From Leptospira soteropolitanensis (GTDB lineage Bacteria > Spirochaetota > Leptospiria > Leptospirales > Leptospiraceae): 64,000 nt of DNA. Positions 49,679-59,508 of this stretch are shown here, piece after piece. The notes below the pieces were generated by a model that made no database searches, had not been told where the DNA came from, and saw only the letters and a program-made list of their open reading frames with translations. The DNA lies in NCBI RefSeq assembly GCF_026151655.1, contig NZ_JAMQPN010000008.1:101449-165448 (forward strand), given 5' to 3'. A program made the translations under genes and the position numbers. Position 1 is the stretch's first letter. Each line of letters starts with the position of its first letter.

Positions 49679-50194
49679 ATGGATGTTCGTCTCAATCGTC
49701 TCCTCAACTCAGCCGAAAAACTAATCCAGGACAAAAAGGACACAAAAGATGTCTCTGGAAAGTCAGGAACTCCTGTACAAAAGTCAGATGAAAAATCCGA
49801 CTTTGTTGTCAGCCTTCCTGTTCAGTATCACAATATCCAATCGCGACTCACGGAATTGCAAAAACAACTTTCCAGGGAACAATCTCGGATTGGCCTTTTG
49901 GAAGATAACACCCAAAAAGAAGATAAACTGAAAGAACTCCTTTTTGAAGGAGAACCACTGTTCCCAGAGTTAGGTGAAGGGGAAGTAACCAAACCAGAGA
50001 TTTTAGAAACCAGCAAAGGGAATATTTCCAGCCTGCTTGCAGAACTAAAGAAAAAGGAAGTAGAGAGCGAAAATATCTTTTCTCTTGGTATGATGTTAAA
50101 CCCAGAAGAGTTCAAAGGTAAAATCGGAACTTTGTCTGCTTCTTCTATGAAACCAATTTCTGAAACAATGGTGAAACGACTTCTCGGCAATTAA
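49679..50194 (+). CDS. Conserved protein with central coiled coil, unknown function
   Basis: 171 aa, hydrophilic and without signal peptide. A coiled coil spans about residues 52-85 (QSRLTELQKQLSREQSRIGLLEDN). A good ribosome site (GGAAGGTAGG) precedes the ATG. No family recognised. The amino-acid permease gene begins right at its stop codon. Confidence 0.65.
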   Translation: MDVRLNRLLNSAEKLIQDKKDTKDVSGKSGTPVQKSDEKSDFVVSLPVQYHNIQSRLTELQKQLSREQSRIGLLEDNTQKEDKLKELLFEGEPLFPELGEGEVTKPEILETSKGNISSLLAELKKKEVESENIFSLGMMLNPEEFKGKIGTLSASSMKPISETMVKRLLGN

Positions 50195-51565
50195 TTGGAA
50201 TTAAAACGTAGCCTCAATACTTTTGATTCCATTTCTGTTCTCTTCTCCTCTATGGTGGGGTCGGGAATTTTTTTCACTTCCGGGTATTTGATCAAAGAAA
50301 CCGGAAATCTTTGGATTGTCCTATTCTGTTGGATTGTTGGCGGAATTTTAGCTCTCTCTGGTTCCATCACCTATGCTTATGCAGCTCGCCTCCTCCCTTT
50401 TGCTGGAGGAGATTATGTTTATCTAAGAGTTGCTTACTCTCCAGCCATTGCTTTTATGAGTGGCTGGTCATCCCTACTCACTAATTTCTCTGCTTGTGTT
50501 TCTGTACTTGCCCTCGCCTTCGGAAAGTATGTTCAAATTTTATTTCCAGAACTTCCTGTTTGGGAATCTCCCACATATACTTTGTTAGGTTTGGATTTAC
50601 AGATTAGTTCCATTACCTTCATTGGTGTTTTACCAATTTTATTTTTTAGTACGCTCAACTACTTTGGAATTAAGTCGGCAGTGCGTGTACAAAATGTTTT
50701 TGCTGTCTTAAAAATTACAGGCCTGCTTCTATTTTTAGCACTCGGATTTTCGATTGGAAACACCAATTGGTCTTATTTAATCCATTCCCCTATCCCTAAC
50801 CTAACGGAACTTTCTTTTTATTCCAAAGTTTTGATTGGGATTGTTCCGGTGTCTTTTTCTTATTTGGGATGGAATATGATTACCTACATTGCAGAAGAGG
50901 TAAAAAATCCAGAAAAAACGATTGTTCGTTCTGCCATTACCGCCTGTTTTCTTGTCGCAGGACTGTATTTTGTTATCAATTTGCTTTTCGTAATTTCTGC
51001 CCCTATTGAAGAATTAAGCGGCCAAGATGGGATTGGTGCCATCGCCTTTCAGAAGTTATTTGGTGTAAACTATTCAATTTTAACGACAAGTTTTATTGCT
51101 TGGGTGATTTTGGGTTCCATGTCAGCAATACTTATCGGAGGAAGCCGTGTTTACTTTGCGATGGCAAGAGATGGAGTTTTCCTTCCTTCTTTTTCTAAGA
51201 TCCATCCTAAATGGCATAGTCCTTATGTTTCGATTTTTTTTCAGGCCTTTGTGGCGATTCTTTTTTTGTTTGTTAAAGAAATCGAAGCTCTGCTTTATAT
51301 GATCACTTGTTCGATATTAATTCTTTCGTGCCTCACAGCAGCAACACCCTTTCGGTTCGAAAAGATGGGATTAAAATCGGATTATAAAATTCCTTTTTAT
51401 CCTTTGCCCATTTTCCTTTATATTTTGGCAAATATTGCCGTGATGACAATCCTCTTTATTGAAAAACCAGTGACTGCAGGTTGGGGACTAATGATCACTC
51501 TCATAGCCCTTCCTGTGTATTATGGATTTCGATTAGATAAAAAACTGGTAAAAGTTAAGAAGTAA
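50195..51565 (+). CDS. APC-family amino acid permease
   Basis: 456 aa with about twelve membrane helices. The first helix carries the substrate motif SSMVGSGIFFTSG, and the sixth region reads SFSYLGWNMITYIAEEVKNPEKTI, as in the LAT branch of the APC superfamily. The TTG start directly follows the TAA of the preceding gene; no internal ATG would keep helix 1. Substrate not predictable. Confidence 0.88.
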   Translation: MELKRSLNTFDSISVLFSSMVGSGIFFTSGYLIKETGNLWIVLFCWIVGGILALSGSITYAYAARLLPFAGGDYVYLRVAYSPAIAFMSGWSSLLTNFSACVSVLALAFGKYVQILFPELPVWESPTYTLLGLDLQISSITFIGVLPILFFSTLNYFGIKSAVRVQNVFAVLKITGLLLFLALGFSIGNTNWSYLIHSPIPNLTELSFYSKVLIGIVPVSFSYLGWNMITYIAEEVKNPEKTIVRSAITACFLVAGLYFVINLLFVISAPIEELSGQDGIGAIAFQKLFGVNYSILTTSFIAWVILGSMSAILIGGSRVYFAMARDGVFLPSFSKIHPKWHSPYVSIFFQAFVAILFLFVKEIEALLYMITCSILILSCLTAATPFRFEKMGLKSDYKIPFYPLPIFLYILANIAVMTILFIEKPVTAGWGLMITLIALPVYYGFRLDKKLVKVKK

Positions 51566-51580
51566 CAAAAATCCAACTAT

Positions 51581-53053
51581 CTAAGAAATTGCCATAAACG
51601 TTTTGCCTATGGTAGGCATCACATCATCTTTGGCAAGCACCCAAACTACATCCCCACCTTTTACCTGTGTGTTACCGGAAGGAATTAAAAATTGTTCCCC
51701 CCTGGCAATGAGTAGAATGTGCGATTGTTCTGGAAGTTTAATCTCGAACAATGCTTTATCCACCACACTGGAGTTATATGGCACAATCAACTCCTGTAAG
51801 GTCATTCCCGGAAACTCAATGTTATCAAAGTCTGTTGGATGATAAATTTTGCGATCAGGATTGACCTTTAAAATTCCGAGCCACTGCGCCACTTTCGGGA
51901 TGAGGGAACCCTGGATCAGAAGTGAAACAAGGACTACAAAAAAGACAATATGGAAAAGTAAATCACCCCAAACGAGACCTTGAGCAATAGGAAACGTTGC
52001 AAGGATGATCGGTGAGGCACCACGTAATCCAACCCAAGAAATAAATAACTTTTCTTTGACAGGTAACTTAACTCGTAGAAGCGAAATAAACACAGCCACT
52101 GGTCTTGCAAAAAGAATGAGTAATACCCCAATGAGAAGTCCCGGTACCCAAATATTGGCCATACGTGAAGGAAAAACAAGAAGACCAAAACAAAGGAACA
52201 TACCGATTTGCAAAATCCAAACATAACCATTCAAGAATCGAAAGATGGATTTTTTATGAATGAATTTGTTTCGGCCAACAATAATCCCGGCAATGTATAC
52301 AGCTAAAAATCCATTCCCTTGGAACACTGTTGTAACTGCATAAATAAAAGGAACTGAGGCAGTAATAAAAACTAGATACAGACCATCATATCCCAGTTTG
52401 ACGGAGTTCATTAGATAAAGAATGAGGATCCCCAGACTATATCCCATCATTGATCCAACAAGAACTTGCATCACAAAAAAACGAAAAAATTGGAAACCAT
52501 TGAAACTCGCATCTGCAGTGATGAGATTCATAAAGATGGTTGTTAAAAGTACACCTACTGCATCGTTGGAACCTGATTCGAATTCAATGATCTTCTTTAA
52601 ATGGATTGGTAAATCAGAAGAACCTGTTTTAAAGATATTAAATACCGAGGCCGCATCCGTTGCGCTCACGATGGAACCAAGTAAAAACGATTCCATAAAT
52701 CCAAGAACAGGAAATAAAAAGTGGATGAGAACCCCTAAAATCAGTGCAGTAAGAATGGTTCCCACAATCGACAACCGAATACCGACAGATAAAAAGTTTT
52801 TTAAACTATCCCACTCACTTTCTAGTCCTCCCAAAAACAGAATATAAATAAGGGCAAAAATACCAATCGATTGCGCAAGGCCATAATCACTAAAATCAAT
52901 TTGGCCAGGACCATCGGAACCAGCTAACATACCGAAGGTTAAAAAAATAAGTAAAATTGGAAATCCAAAACGAAAGAATAACTTACTCGATAATATAGAA
53001 AATAAGATAAGAGTAGAGATAACAAGGGCTTGTAAGGTAAAACTGTCTATCAT
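51581..53053 (-). CDS. Potassium/proton antiporter (NhaP2/CvrA-like)
   Basis: 490 aa: about twelve membrane helices of the CPA fold (FESGSNDAVGVLLTT contains the ND ion-binding pair), then a C-terminal cytoplasmic TrkA-C domain (about 400-485: GMTLQELIVPYNSSVVDKALFEI). The membrane-plus-TrkA-C layout is that of NhaP2-type K+/H+ antiporters. It exports K+ in exchange for protons under osmotic or pH stress. Confidence 0.88.
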   Translation of the reverse strand: MIDSFTLQALVISTLILFSILSSKLFFRFGFPILLIFLTFGMLAGSDGPGQIDFSDYGLAQSIGIFALIYILFLGGLESEWDSLKNFLSVGIRLSIVGTILTALILGVLIHFLFPVLGFMESFLLGSIVSATDAASVFNIFKTGSSDLPIHLKKIIEFESGSNDAVGVLLTTIFMNLITADASFNGFQFFRFFVMQVLVGSMMGYSLGILILYLMNSVKLGYDGLYLVFITASVPFIYAVTTVFQGNGFLAVYIAGIIVGRNKFIHKKSIFRFLNGYVWILQIGMFLCFGLLVFPSRMANIWVPGLLIGVLLILFARPVAVFISLLRVKLPVKEKLFISWVGLRGASPIILATFPIAQGLVWGDLLFHIVFFVVLVSLLIQGSLIPKVAQWLGILKVNPDRKIYHPTDFDNIEFPGMTLQELIVPYNSSVVDKALFEIKLPEQSHILLIARGEQFLIPSGNTQVKGGDVVWVLAKDDVMPTIGKTFMAIS

Positions 53054-53080
53054 GTTTATTCCTTAGACGATCCGAAGGGA

Positions 53081-53476
53081 CTATCGATTTGAAGAAAGTA
53101 TCTCCAAAGCCTTTGCCTTAAGAATGGGATGCACAACAAAATCATCTGGATTTAGCGGCGAAGAGGTTTTAGTTTCAGTGGATTCCACCTGATTTGCAGG
53201 TGTCGGGAGTTTCCATTTATCACGACCGAGCCAAACGGAAAGACCATAAATCATTCGTTGGAAAATTTCGTCCACCTTGTCCTGCCTGCCTGCCTTTTTA
53301 TAATATCCAAAGGCCAACATAGGAAGTTTCCGATCGTACATAAAATGATCACCCAAACGAATGAGACCATCCTTGTAATCCGTTTTCAGGAAGAGTTCAC
53401 GTGCTTTACGTATATCGCCTGCGTTGAAAGCGGTATTGGCTTCGCGAATCAGAGCTGCTCTTTCCTTGGAGTCCAT
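53081..53476 (-). CDS. Small helical-repeat protein of unknown function
   Basis: 131 aa. The first 80 residues form TPR-like helix pairs (ANTAFNAGDIRKARELFLKTDY, MLAFGYYKKAGRQDKVDEIFQRM). The remainder is Pro/Thr-rich and ends in a short helix. No enzymatic motif. Divergent from the peroxiredoxin gene. Confidence 0.7.
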   Translation of the reverse strand: MDSKERAALIREANTAFNAGDIRKARELFLKTDYKDGLIRLGDHFMYDRKLPMLAFGYYKKAGRQDKVDEIFQRMIYGLSVWLGRDKWKLPTPANQVESTETKTSSPLNPDDFVVHPILKAKALEILSSNR

Positions 53477-53555
53477 ACAAAGAGTATCGAACCAAATTCC
53501 GAAATTGACAACTTAAAAAATGTCAAAAAGAATGCAAATACCAGGAGAGAATATT

Positions 53556-54029
53556 ATGTTGGAAGTAGGGAAAAAAGCCCCCAATTTTACCAGTGTCAAC
53601 CAAAACGGCGAAAAAGTAAAACTCGCAGACCTAACAGGAAAAAATGGAGTAGTTGTTTATTTTTATCCGAGGGATATGACTCCAGGATGTACAACAGAAG
53701 CTTGTGACTTCCGAGATAATTTTTCAAGGCTCAAAAAATTTGGATTTAATGTCGTGGGAATCTCCAAAGACAATCCGAAATCGCATACCAAATTCATTGA
53801 AAAACAAGAACTCAATTTTGATCTAATCTCTGATGAATCAGGCGAAATTTGTGAAGCTTACGGTGTCTGGAGAGAAAAAGTTTTTATGGGGAGAAAGGGA
53901 ATGGGTATTGTTAGATCGACCTTTCTTTTAGATAACTCTCTCAAAATCAAAAAAATCTATGACAGCGTGAAGGTAAAAGGACACGTTGAAGAAATCATCA
54001 AAGACATTCAGGAAATCCAAGGGAAATGA
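53556..54029 (+). CDS. bcp: Peroxiredoxin, BCP/PrxQ type
   Basis: 157 aa thioredoxin-dependent peroxidase. The peroxidatic and resolving cysteines sit in [11 protein letters not shown], five residues apart as in alpha-type BCP. ATG at 53556 is chosen because it has the ribosome site AGGAGAG and fits the family N-terminus; an upstream start at 53520 would add 12 residues. The TGA overlaps the pepA ATG (ATGA). Confidence 0.93.
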   Translation: MLEVGKKAPNFTSVNQNGEKVKLADLTGKNGVVVYFYPRDMTPGCTTEACDFRDNFSRLKKFGFNVVGISKDNPKSHTKFIEKQELNFDLISDESGEICEAYGVWREKVFMGRKGMGIVRSTFLLDNSLKIKKIYDSVKVKGHVEEIIKDIQEIQGK

Positions 54030-55504
54030 AAATAGAAACCTCTCCGCTCCAAATCCAAATCGGTTCCCCAAAATCTGGAACTTTTTACAAACTTATCCCC
54101 ATCTTTCAAGAAGATGTCAAAGAAGAACTTGGGAAAAAATTCCCGATTCAAATCGAAACCAAAGTTTTTTCTGGAGAACTCGGAAAGGAATTTCGCGATG
54201 AAACAGAACAAACCATCTATCTAGGATTAGGTGAGAGAGAAAAACTTAATTTCAGAAAGTTTATCTCTCATTTTTTTAAATATGGAGAAAAAATTCTAAA
54301 TTATGATGGAATGGGTCTTGAAATTATCATCTCCAAATCCCTTTCCAAAAAGTTTTCTGCTGATCGCATCGCTTACCAAATTGCAAACACACTATTTATA
54401 GGAAGTTATCCTGTTTCTGTTTTACAAACAAAGAAAAAAGAAAAAAAGAAAGTCGGCGCCGTATATCTAAAGTTCGAAGACAAATCTGCGACTAGTCTTG
54501 CAGAATCGGGACTATCAAAAAGTAAAATTGTCGCCAAACATGTAAATGGTGCTCGTCATATCGCACATCTTCCTGCAAACTATTTTACTCCTGATGATTT
54601 TGTTTCTCGTTCTAAGGAAATTGCAAAGGAATACAAACTTTCTGTTAAAGTTTGGGACGAACCGCAACTGAAAAAAGAAGGCCTAGGTGGAATCTTGGCT
54701 GTGGCACGAGGTTCAGAACTGAATGGAAAAATGGTGATATTAGAATACAAACCGGCCAAAGCCAAAAAGAAATTTGCTATAGTTGGAAAAGGTTTAACCT
54801 TTGATACGGGTGGAATTTCTTTAAAACCACCAGGCGAAATGCATGAAATGAAATATGATATGTGTGGGGCCGCTGCCACCATACACGCGATTGGTGCCAT
54901 TGCCGCTCTCGAACTGCCGATCCATATAGTAGCTGCGATCGGTGTCGCAGAAAATATGCCAGATGGAAAAGCGATCAAACCAGGTGATGTTTATACGGCA
55001 TACAATGGAACCACTGTGGAAGTGCAAAACACGGATGCAGAAGGAAGACTTGTTCTCGGTGATGTTTTATCCTATGTTTCCAAAAATTACAAACCAGACT
55101 ATATGGTGGATTTAGCCACTCTTACGGGAGCTGTGATCATTGCCTTAGGTCATGAAGCGGCGGCCATCCTTACTAACTCTGATCCACTCCGGGATGCACT
55201 CTTCACTGCTTCGGAATCTTCGGACGACCGTGTTTGGGAACTTCCTCTTTGGGAAGAGTATGGGGAAGATTTAAAATCAGACATTGCTGATTTAAAAAAC
55301 ATCACGGGTGGTGGAAAGGGAGCAGGAACTATTTCTGCCGGGATTTTTCTTTCAAAGTTTGTAGATGAGTCAATCAACTGGGCGCATATTGATATTGCTG
55401 GTGCGGCATGGAGAAAGAAAAAATCTGGAACCCAATTCCACGGACCAACTGGATATGGTGTACGCTTGTTAGTGGATTTGGCAAACGAACTATCGAAGAA
55501 ATAA
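54026..55504 (+). CDS. pepA: Cytosol leucyl aminopeptidase (M17)
   Basis: 492 aa. A variable N-terminal domain of about 165 residues precedes the catalytic domain, with the metal-binding [15 protein letters not shown] and the signature NTDAEGRL. The protein removes N-terminal residues from peptides using two metal ions. It is coupled to bcp by a 4-bp overlap. Confidence 0.95.
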   Translation: MKIETSPLQIQIGSPKSGTFYKLIPIFQEDVKEELGKKFPIQIETKVFSGELGKEFRDETEQTIYLGLGEREKLNFRKFISHFFKYGEKILNYDGMGLEIIISKSLSKKFSADRIAYQIANTLFIGSYPVSVLQTKKKEKKKVGAVYLKFEDKSATSLAESGLSKSKIVAKHVNGARHIAHLPANYFTPDDFVSRSKEIAKEYKLSVKVWDEPQLKKEGLGGILAVARGSELNGKMVILEYKPAKAKKKFAIVGKGLTFDTGGISLKPPGEMHEMKYDMCGAAATIHAIGAIAALELPIHIVAAIGVAENMPDGKAIKPGDVYTAYNGTTVEVQNTDAEGRLVLGDVLSYVSKNYKPDYMVDLATLTGAVIIALGHEAAAILTNSDPLRDALFTASESSDDRVWELPLWEEYGEDLKSDIADLKNITGGGKGAGTISAGIFLSKFVDESINWAHIDIAGAAWRKKKSGTQFHGPTGYGVRLLVDLANELSKK

Positions 55505-55523
55505 CCAATTCCAAATTGATTAC

Positions 55524-55553
55524 AAAAAAAGGCGGGAGATCTTTCCCGCCTTT
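55524..55553. terminator. Strong intrinsic terminator between convergent pepA and MFS genes
   Basis: AAAGGCGGGA (55528-55537) and TCCCGCCTTT (55544-55553) form a perfect 10-bp stem. Read on the minus strand, the stem is followed by seven T, serving the transporter gene; read on the plus strand it ends in TTT only. Confidence 0.85.
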
Positions 55554-55599
55554 CAAATGATTCCTACCGATTCACTTTTATTTGAAAACTTTCGTTTTA

Positions 55600-56817
55600 T
55601 TACTTTGTATGTTTTTTCAAAACAATTTGGTTTACACTGTACATGAGTATCACAGTGAACACAATCGCACAAGCAACCACGTATCCTAAAATATCGTATC
55701 TTTCCAAATAACCGCTAGAAGTTTGAATCACAATTAAACCCGCAACAGAAGCAGCAATTCCACCTGATATTTGTTGGATCGAAGAACTAATTGCCATGAA
55801 GGCACCACGGTCATGTAACTCGGGAACAGCGGAAGTCAATGCATTGGCAGAAATCATCCGTGCGGCGACAAAAACAAAAAGAAATGAATTTACTAAAATT
55901 ACAATAGGTAATGGTGTGATTTCCATTTTTGTGTAATAGATAATAATACAAGCCGCAATAGCTGATGCAATCACAAACATGTTATATTTTCCAATTGCAT
56001 CACTGAGTCTACCCATTAATGGACCACCTAACATAGAAACAACACCTGTCACCATATAAACCAAAGGTAAATCTTCTAATTTTACACCAAGGTTGTGAAC
56101 AGAAAATGCAGAACCAAACGGCATTAACATAAATCCGCCTGTGGCAAGTAAGGTAGTTGCAAGAAAAGCAGGTAGATATTTCGGTTGGGTTATTGTTTTT
56201 ACTAAATGATGCAATGCATGAGTATCCGTTTTGTTATCAAGGTGTGTAGTAAGAGGTTTCAAAAATATAAAAATAATGAATCCAACGGTTCCACTAATTC
56301 CTGCAATCATGAGAAATGGAGATTGCCAACCCCATAGATTGGATATAAAAATACCAATGGGTAACCCAAATACTTGGCTTGCTGCAAAAGCAGTCATAAT
56401 GAATCCCATCACCCTTCCTCTCACTTGCAAAGGAAATAAATCGGCAACTATGGCAAAGGATATGGAAGATAGAACCCCCGCAAATACACCTGTCAATATG
56501 CGAGCACCAAATAAAAAGAAATAATTCGTTGCGATTCCACAGAGAAAGGTTGCGATAACGAATCCAACATAAAAGAAAAGTAACAATTTTTTGCGATCAA
56601 AGCGATCGGCGAAACCGGCAGCTAACAATCCCGATATACCTGCACTAAAAGCATAAGCAGAGACAACAAACCCAAATTGTTGTGTTGAAATTTGGAGTTC
56701 TTTCATGACCAGAACTCCCAGGGGAGATAGAATCATAAAATCAAGAACAACTGTAAACTGCAAAAATGCAAGTAAACCAACGACAAAGACATGATACGGA
56801 GTGAACTTAAAATCCAT
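55600..56817 (-). CDS. MFS transporter
   Basis: 405 aa with twelve membrane helices. The motif GFADRFDRKKLL after helix 2 is the major facilitator signature, repeated in weaker form as GRLSDAIGKYN in the second half. The substrate cannot be read; layout resembles drug/H+ antiporters of the DHA1 group. It is a single gene followed by a terminator. Confidence 0.88.
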   Translation of the reverse strand: MDFKFTPYHVFVVGLLAFLQFTVVLDFMILSPLGVLVMKELQISTQQFGFVVSAYAFSAGISGLLAAGFADRFDRKKLLLFFYVGFVIATFLCGIATNYFFLFGARILTGVFAGVLSSISFAIVADLFPLQVRGRVMGFIMTAFAASQVFGLPIGIFISNLWGWQSPFLMIAGISGTVGFIIFIFLKPLTTHLDNKTDTHALHHLVKTITQPKYLPAFLATTLLATGGFMLMPFGSAFSVHNLGVKLEDLPLVYMVTGVVSMLGGPLMGRLSDAIGKYNMFVIASAIAACIIIYYTKMEITPLPIVILVNSFLFVFVAARMISANALTSAVPELHDRGAFMAISSSIQQISGGIAASVAGLIVIQTSSGYLERYDILGYVVACAIVFTVILMYSVNQIVLKKHTK

Positions 56818-56946
56818 TCTATTTCCTTTTTCTGTAATATCACAAATATACCGCTGATTCTACAACCCAAAGCGGACATTTTAGGGACTCCCTGGAGGAA
56901 AAAAGAGGATTTTAAAAAAAACCAGAGGACTAGAATCAAACCTTCT

Positions 56947-59508
56947 TTAGCTGAAACTTTCCTTTAGCTTCAAATATTGGGGATTCTCAGGAGCAATGGA
57001 TCCAAGCCTTGAGAGAATCTTTTTAGCTCGTTCCTCATTTTTCTGTAGCCGATAACATTCTATTAAATTAATAAGATTTCGAATGTGTTTGGGATCTCTG
57101 GCTCTAAGTCTTTCTCCAATTTCGATCGCCTTACTTAGATTTTTCGACTTTCGATAGGCGTAACTTAATTGTAATAAAATTTCATTGTCCGTTACAAAAT
57201 AAGGAAATATAGATTCCAAAGATGCCACTGCCGAATCAAATTTCCTTAATAATAGCGAAATTCTTGACTTTTCCCTTAGTAAATTAATTCGGATATCATC
57301 CTCCAAGCTCTCATTCGCTAACATTCGTTCAATGTTTTGATAGGCTTCTTCTGCGTTTCCAGATTCTAATACAGCTTGGAGTTCTGAATATAAAAAATGA
57401 TCAGATCCTAAAGAATTTAGTGAATAGGAATTCATTCGTTTGCCAGAACCCATCCACTCTAACCTAAGAAGAGTTAAATCATCGGAAAAACTTCCTATCG
57501 ATTGAAGGTTCTTAACAATTTGTTCCAAATCTCCTTTTGACTCGGCGACTACTTGCAAAAATTTGGTTTCATCCTCGTTCATAATGCGAGAACCATCAGG
57601 CCCTGTTTCCAAAATCAAATCATCTCGGCCATCGGAACCAATAAAAAGAATATCTCCTTTTTCCAAAACAAAGACTCGAACCCGAACATGTCCCGCCATT
57701 CCTTTCGTACCGATTTTACGAAGTTCCAACTCGTCTTCTATAAAAGAAGCAACTCCATCTCTGTATAATACAGTCCAAGGATGTTCTGCGTTGAGATAAT
57801 AAAGCACACCTGTTTCTTCTTCGACCAGTCCAAGAACAACGGAAACAAGCATAGATCCATCAAATGATTCAAAAATAGTCTGAAGTTCATAAAAACATTC
57901 TTTGATCCATCGTTCTGGAGATTTGGACTGACTTTCTAATAATAGTTGTGTTCGTTTAATAAAAGATAAAAAAACTACACCTAACACAAGTGCGCCGCCT
58001 GCCCCTTGTATGGATTTACCCATCGCATCTCCATTAATAAAAACGAAGTATTTTTTCCCATTCAGAACAATGTCATCACAAATGATAAGGTCTCCACCGA
58101 TCTCCTTGGTTTTGCCTTTGAATTCGAACTCTTTTTTTTGTTTGATATACGACTGAATTCCAATCATTTCTGAATGGGATTTTTTGGATTCGTGCAGCGG
58201 ATCAAGAAGGAGAGAAGTTAAAAAATAATCTCCATCTTGTTGGACTTTTAATTCCTGAACACGAGTGAGCATTTCTTGTAGCTCGTTTGTCCTTTCGACA
58301 ACCTTTCGCTCTAGGTTTGCATTTAGCTCTTCTACTTGTTTGTGAACTCGCAAAAACCGATTGGCCAAAACAACAGCAATTCCTAAGACAAAAAACAAAA
58401 AACCAAATCGAGACAGATTTAAGTTTTGGATGGAAATCATTCCCGAGGCACCTATGATATCCCAAATTGCGGTGAACATTAAGAATAAAATTCCAACTAA
58501 CAACCTTTTGGCGTCTTTATTATTTTTCATTACCGCACGAATAGTTATATAAAACAACACTACGCTGAATGCTAAAACCGATCCCTGCCAAACTCGTAAA
58601 AGCACAACGGAGATGGCTCTATTGACAAAAAATTGAACGATAGCAAGTGCAATGCTAAAAACAAAATATCCTTTTGTGATGCGGCTAATTCGTTTGCGAA
58701 AAAAAGTATCAACGAATAACAAAAGCCAAGGTGGAGTGAGAAATACCACAAAGTATTCTACTTTTGTGACTGTAAATGGATCCACGTCCCAATAGTAAAT
58801 TGCCTGCGACCTGAAATACATATAAACCGATAAAAATACCGCAAATAAAGCGAAGTAAAGATTGTATTCCTCGTTTCGCCGTTTCCAATAAAACAAAGCG
58901 TGATAAATCCCCACAAAAAAGTATAAAAACAGAAGCATAAATGTAATATATTCATCTTCTACTTTTTCCAAGACCGTATAACGATCTATTGATGTAGTAT
59001 AGTCATTAAATACTTTGTAAAAATTCAACTCCTCTCCAGGTTCCGCAGCAAGTAGGATCCGAATTTCATTTTTCCCAACTTTCAGCGAATTCCTGGAAAG
59101 TTTAATAAGGATATTTCGTTTATATCCGCTTCTAACAATATGACCATTTTCTAAAATTCCGCCCGTATCGACGAGTTCCCCATTTATGTACACTTTGTAC
59201 AAATTAGATAAATTGGGAATGTGTAAGGCAAAAATATCAGCTTCCGTTTCTTTGAAATCGATTTCGGATAAAAGAAATGGTTTTACCATTGTCACTTGTT
59301 GCAAATTCCCTTCAGGGAATTCTAATTGAGATTTGATAGAAACAAGTGGTAGTGATTCCAATACAATCCAACCGGAACCCATCGGAACTTCAGACTCCCA
59401 CCAACCTTTTTTGACATTCCAGTTCTTAGTCAAATCCACTGGCAAAGCCAAGAGAGATAAAGGAAACAGAAGGAAAAAGAAACAGTAAAATCTTAAATGG
59501 AATTTCAT
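56947..59508 (-). CDS. 7TMR-DISM receptor with SpoIIE phosphatase and TPR domains
   Basis: 853 aa. A signal peptide and a beta-sandwich periplasmic domain of about 160 residues (7TMR-DISMED2-like) precede seven membrane helices (about 190-390), a coiled coil, the SpoIIE phosphatase with EIGGDL, NGDAMGKS and GSDGRDD, and C-terminal TPRs. The phosphatase and TPR parts closely parallel the gene at 18260-20656, but the sensor differs. It overlaps ppx/gppA by 4 bp. Confidence 0.9.
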   Translation of the reverse strand: MKFHLRFYCFFFLLFPLSLLALPVDLTKNWNVKKGWWESEVPMGSGWIVLESLPLVSIKSQLEFPEGNLQQVTMVKPFLLSEIDFKETEADIFALHIPNLSNLYKVYINGELVDTGGILENGHIVRSGYKRNILIKLSRNSLKVGKNEIRILLAAEPGEELNFYKVFNDYTTSIDRYTVLEKVEDEYITFMLLFLYFFVGIYHALFYWKRRNEEYNLYFALFAVFLSVYMYFRSQAIYYWDVDPFTVTKVEYFVVFLTPPWLLLFVDTFFRKRISRITKGYFVFSIALAIVQFFVNRAISVVLLRVWQGSVLAFSVVLFYITIRAVMKNNKDAKRLLVGILFLMFTAIWDIIGASGMISIQNLNLSRFGFLFFVLGIAVVLANRFLRVHKQVEELNANLERKVVERTNELQEMLTRVQELKVQQDGDYFLTSLLLDPLHESKKSHSEMIGIQSYIKQKKEFEFKGKTKEIGGDLIICDDIVLNGKKYFVFINGDAMGKSIQGAGGALVLGVVFLSFIKRTQLLLESQSKSPERWIKECFYELQTIFESFDGSMLVSVVLGLVEEETGVLYYLNAEHPWTVLYRDGVASFIEDELELRKIGTKGMAGHVRVRVFVLEKGDILFIGSDGRDDLILETGPDGSRIMNEDETKFLQVVAESKGDLEQIVKNLQSIGSFSDDLTLLRLEWMGSGKRMNSYSLNSLGSDHFLYSELQAVLESGNAEEAYQNIERMLANESLEDDIRINLLREKSRISLLLRKFDSAVASLESIFPYFVTDNEILLQLSYAYRKSKNLSKAIEIGERLRARDPKHIRNLINLIECYRLQKNEERAKKILSRLGSIAPENPQYLKLKESFS

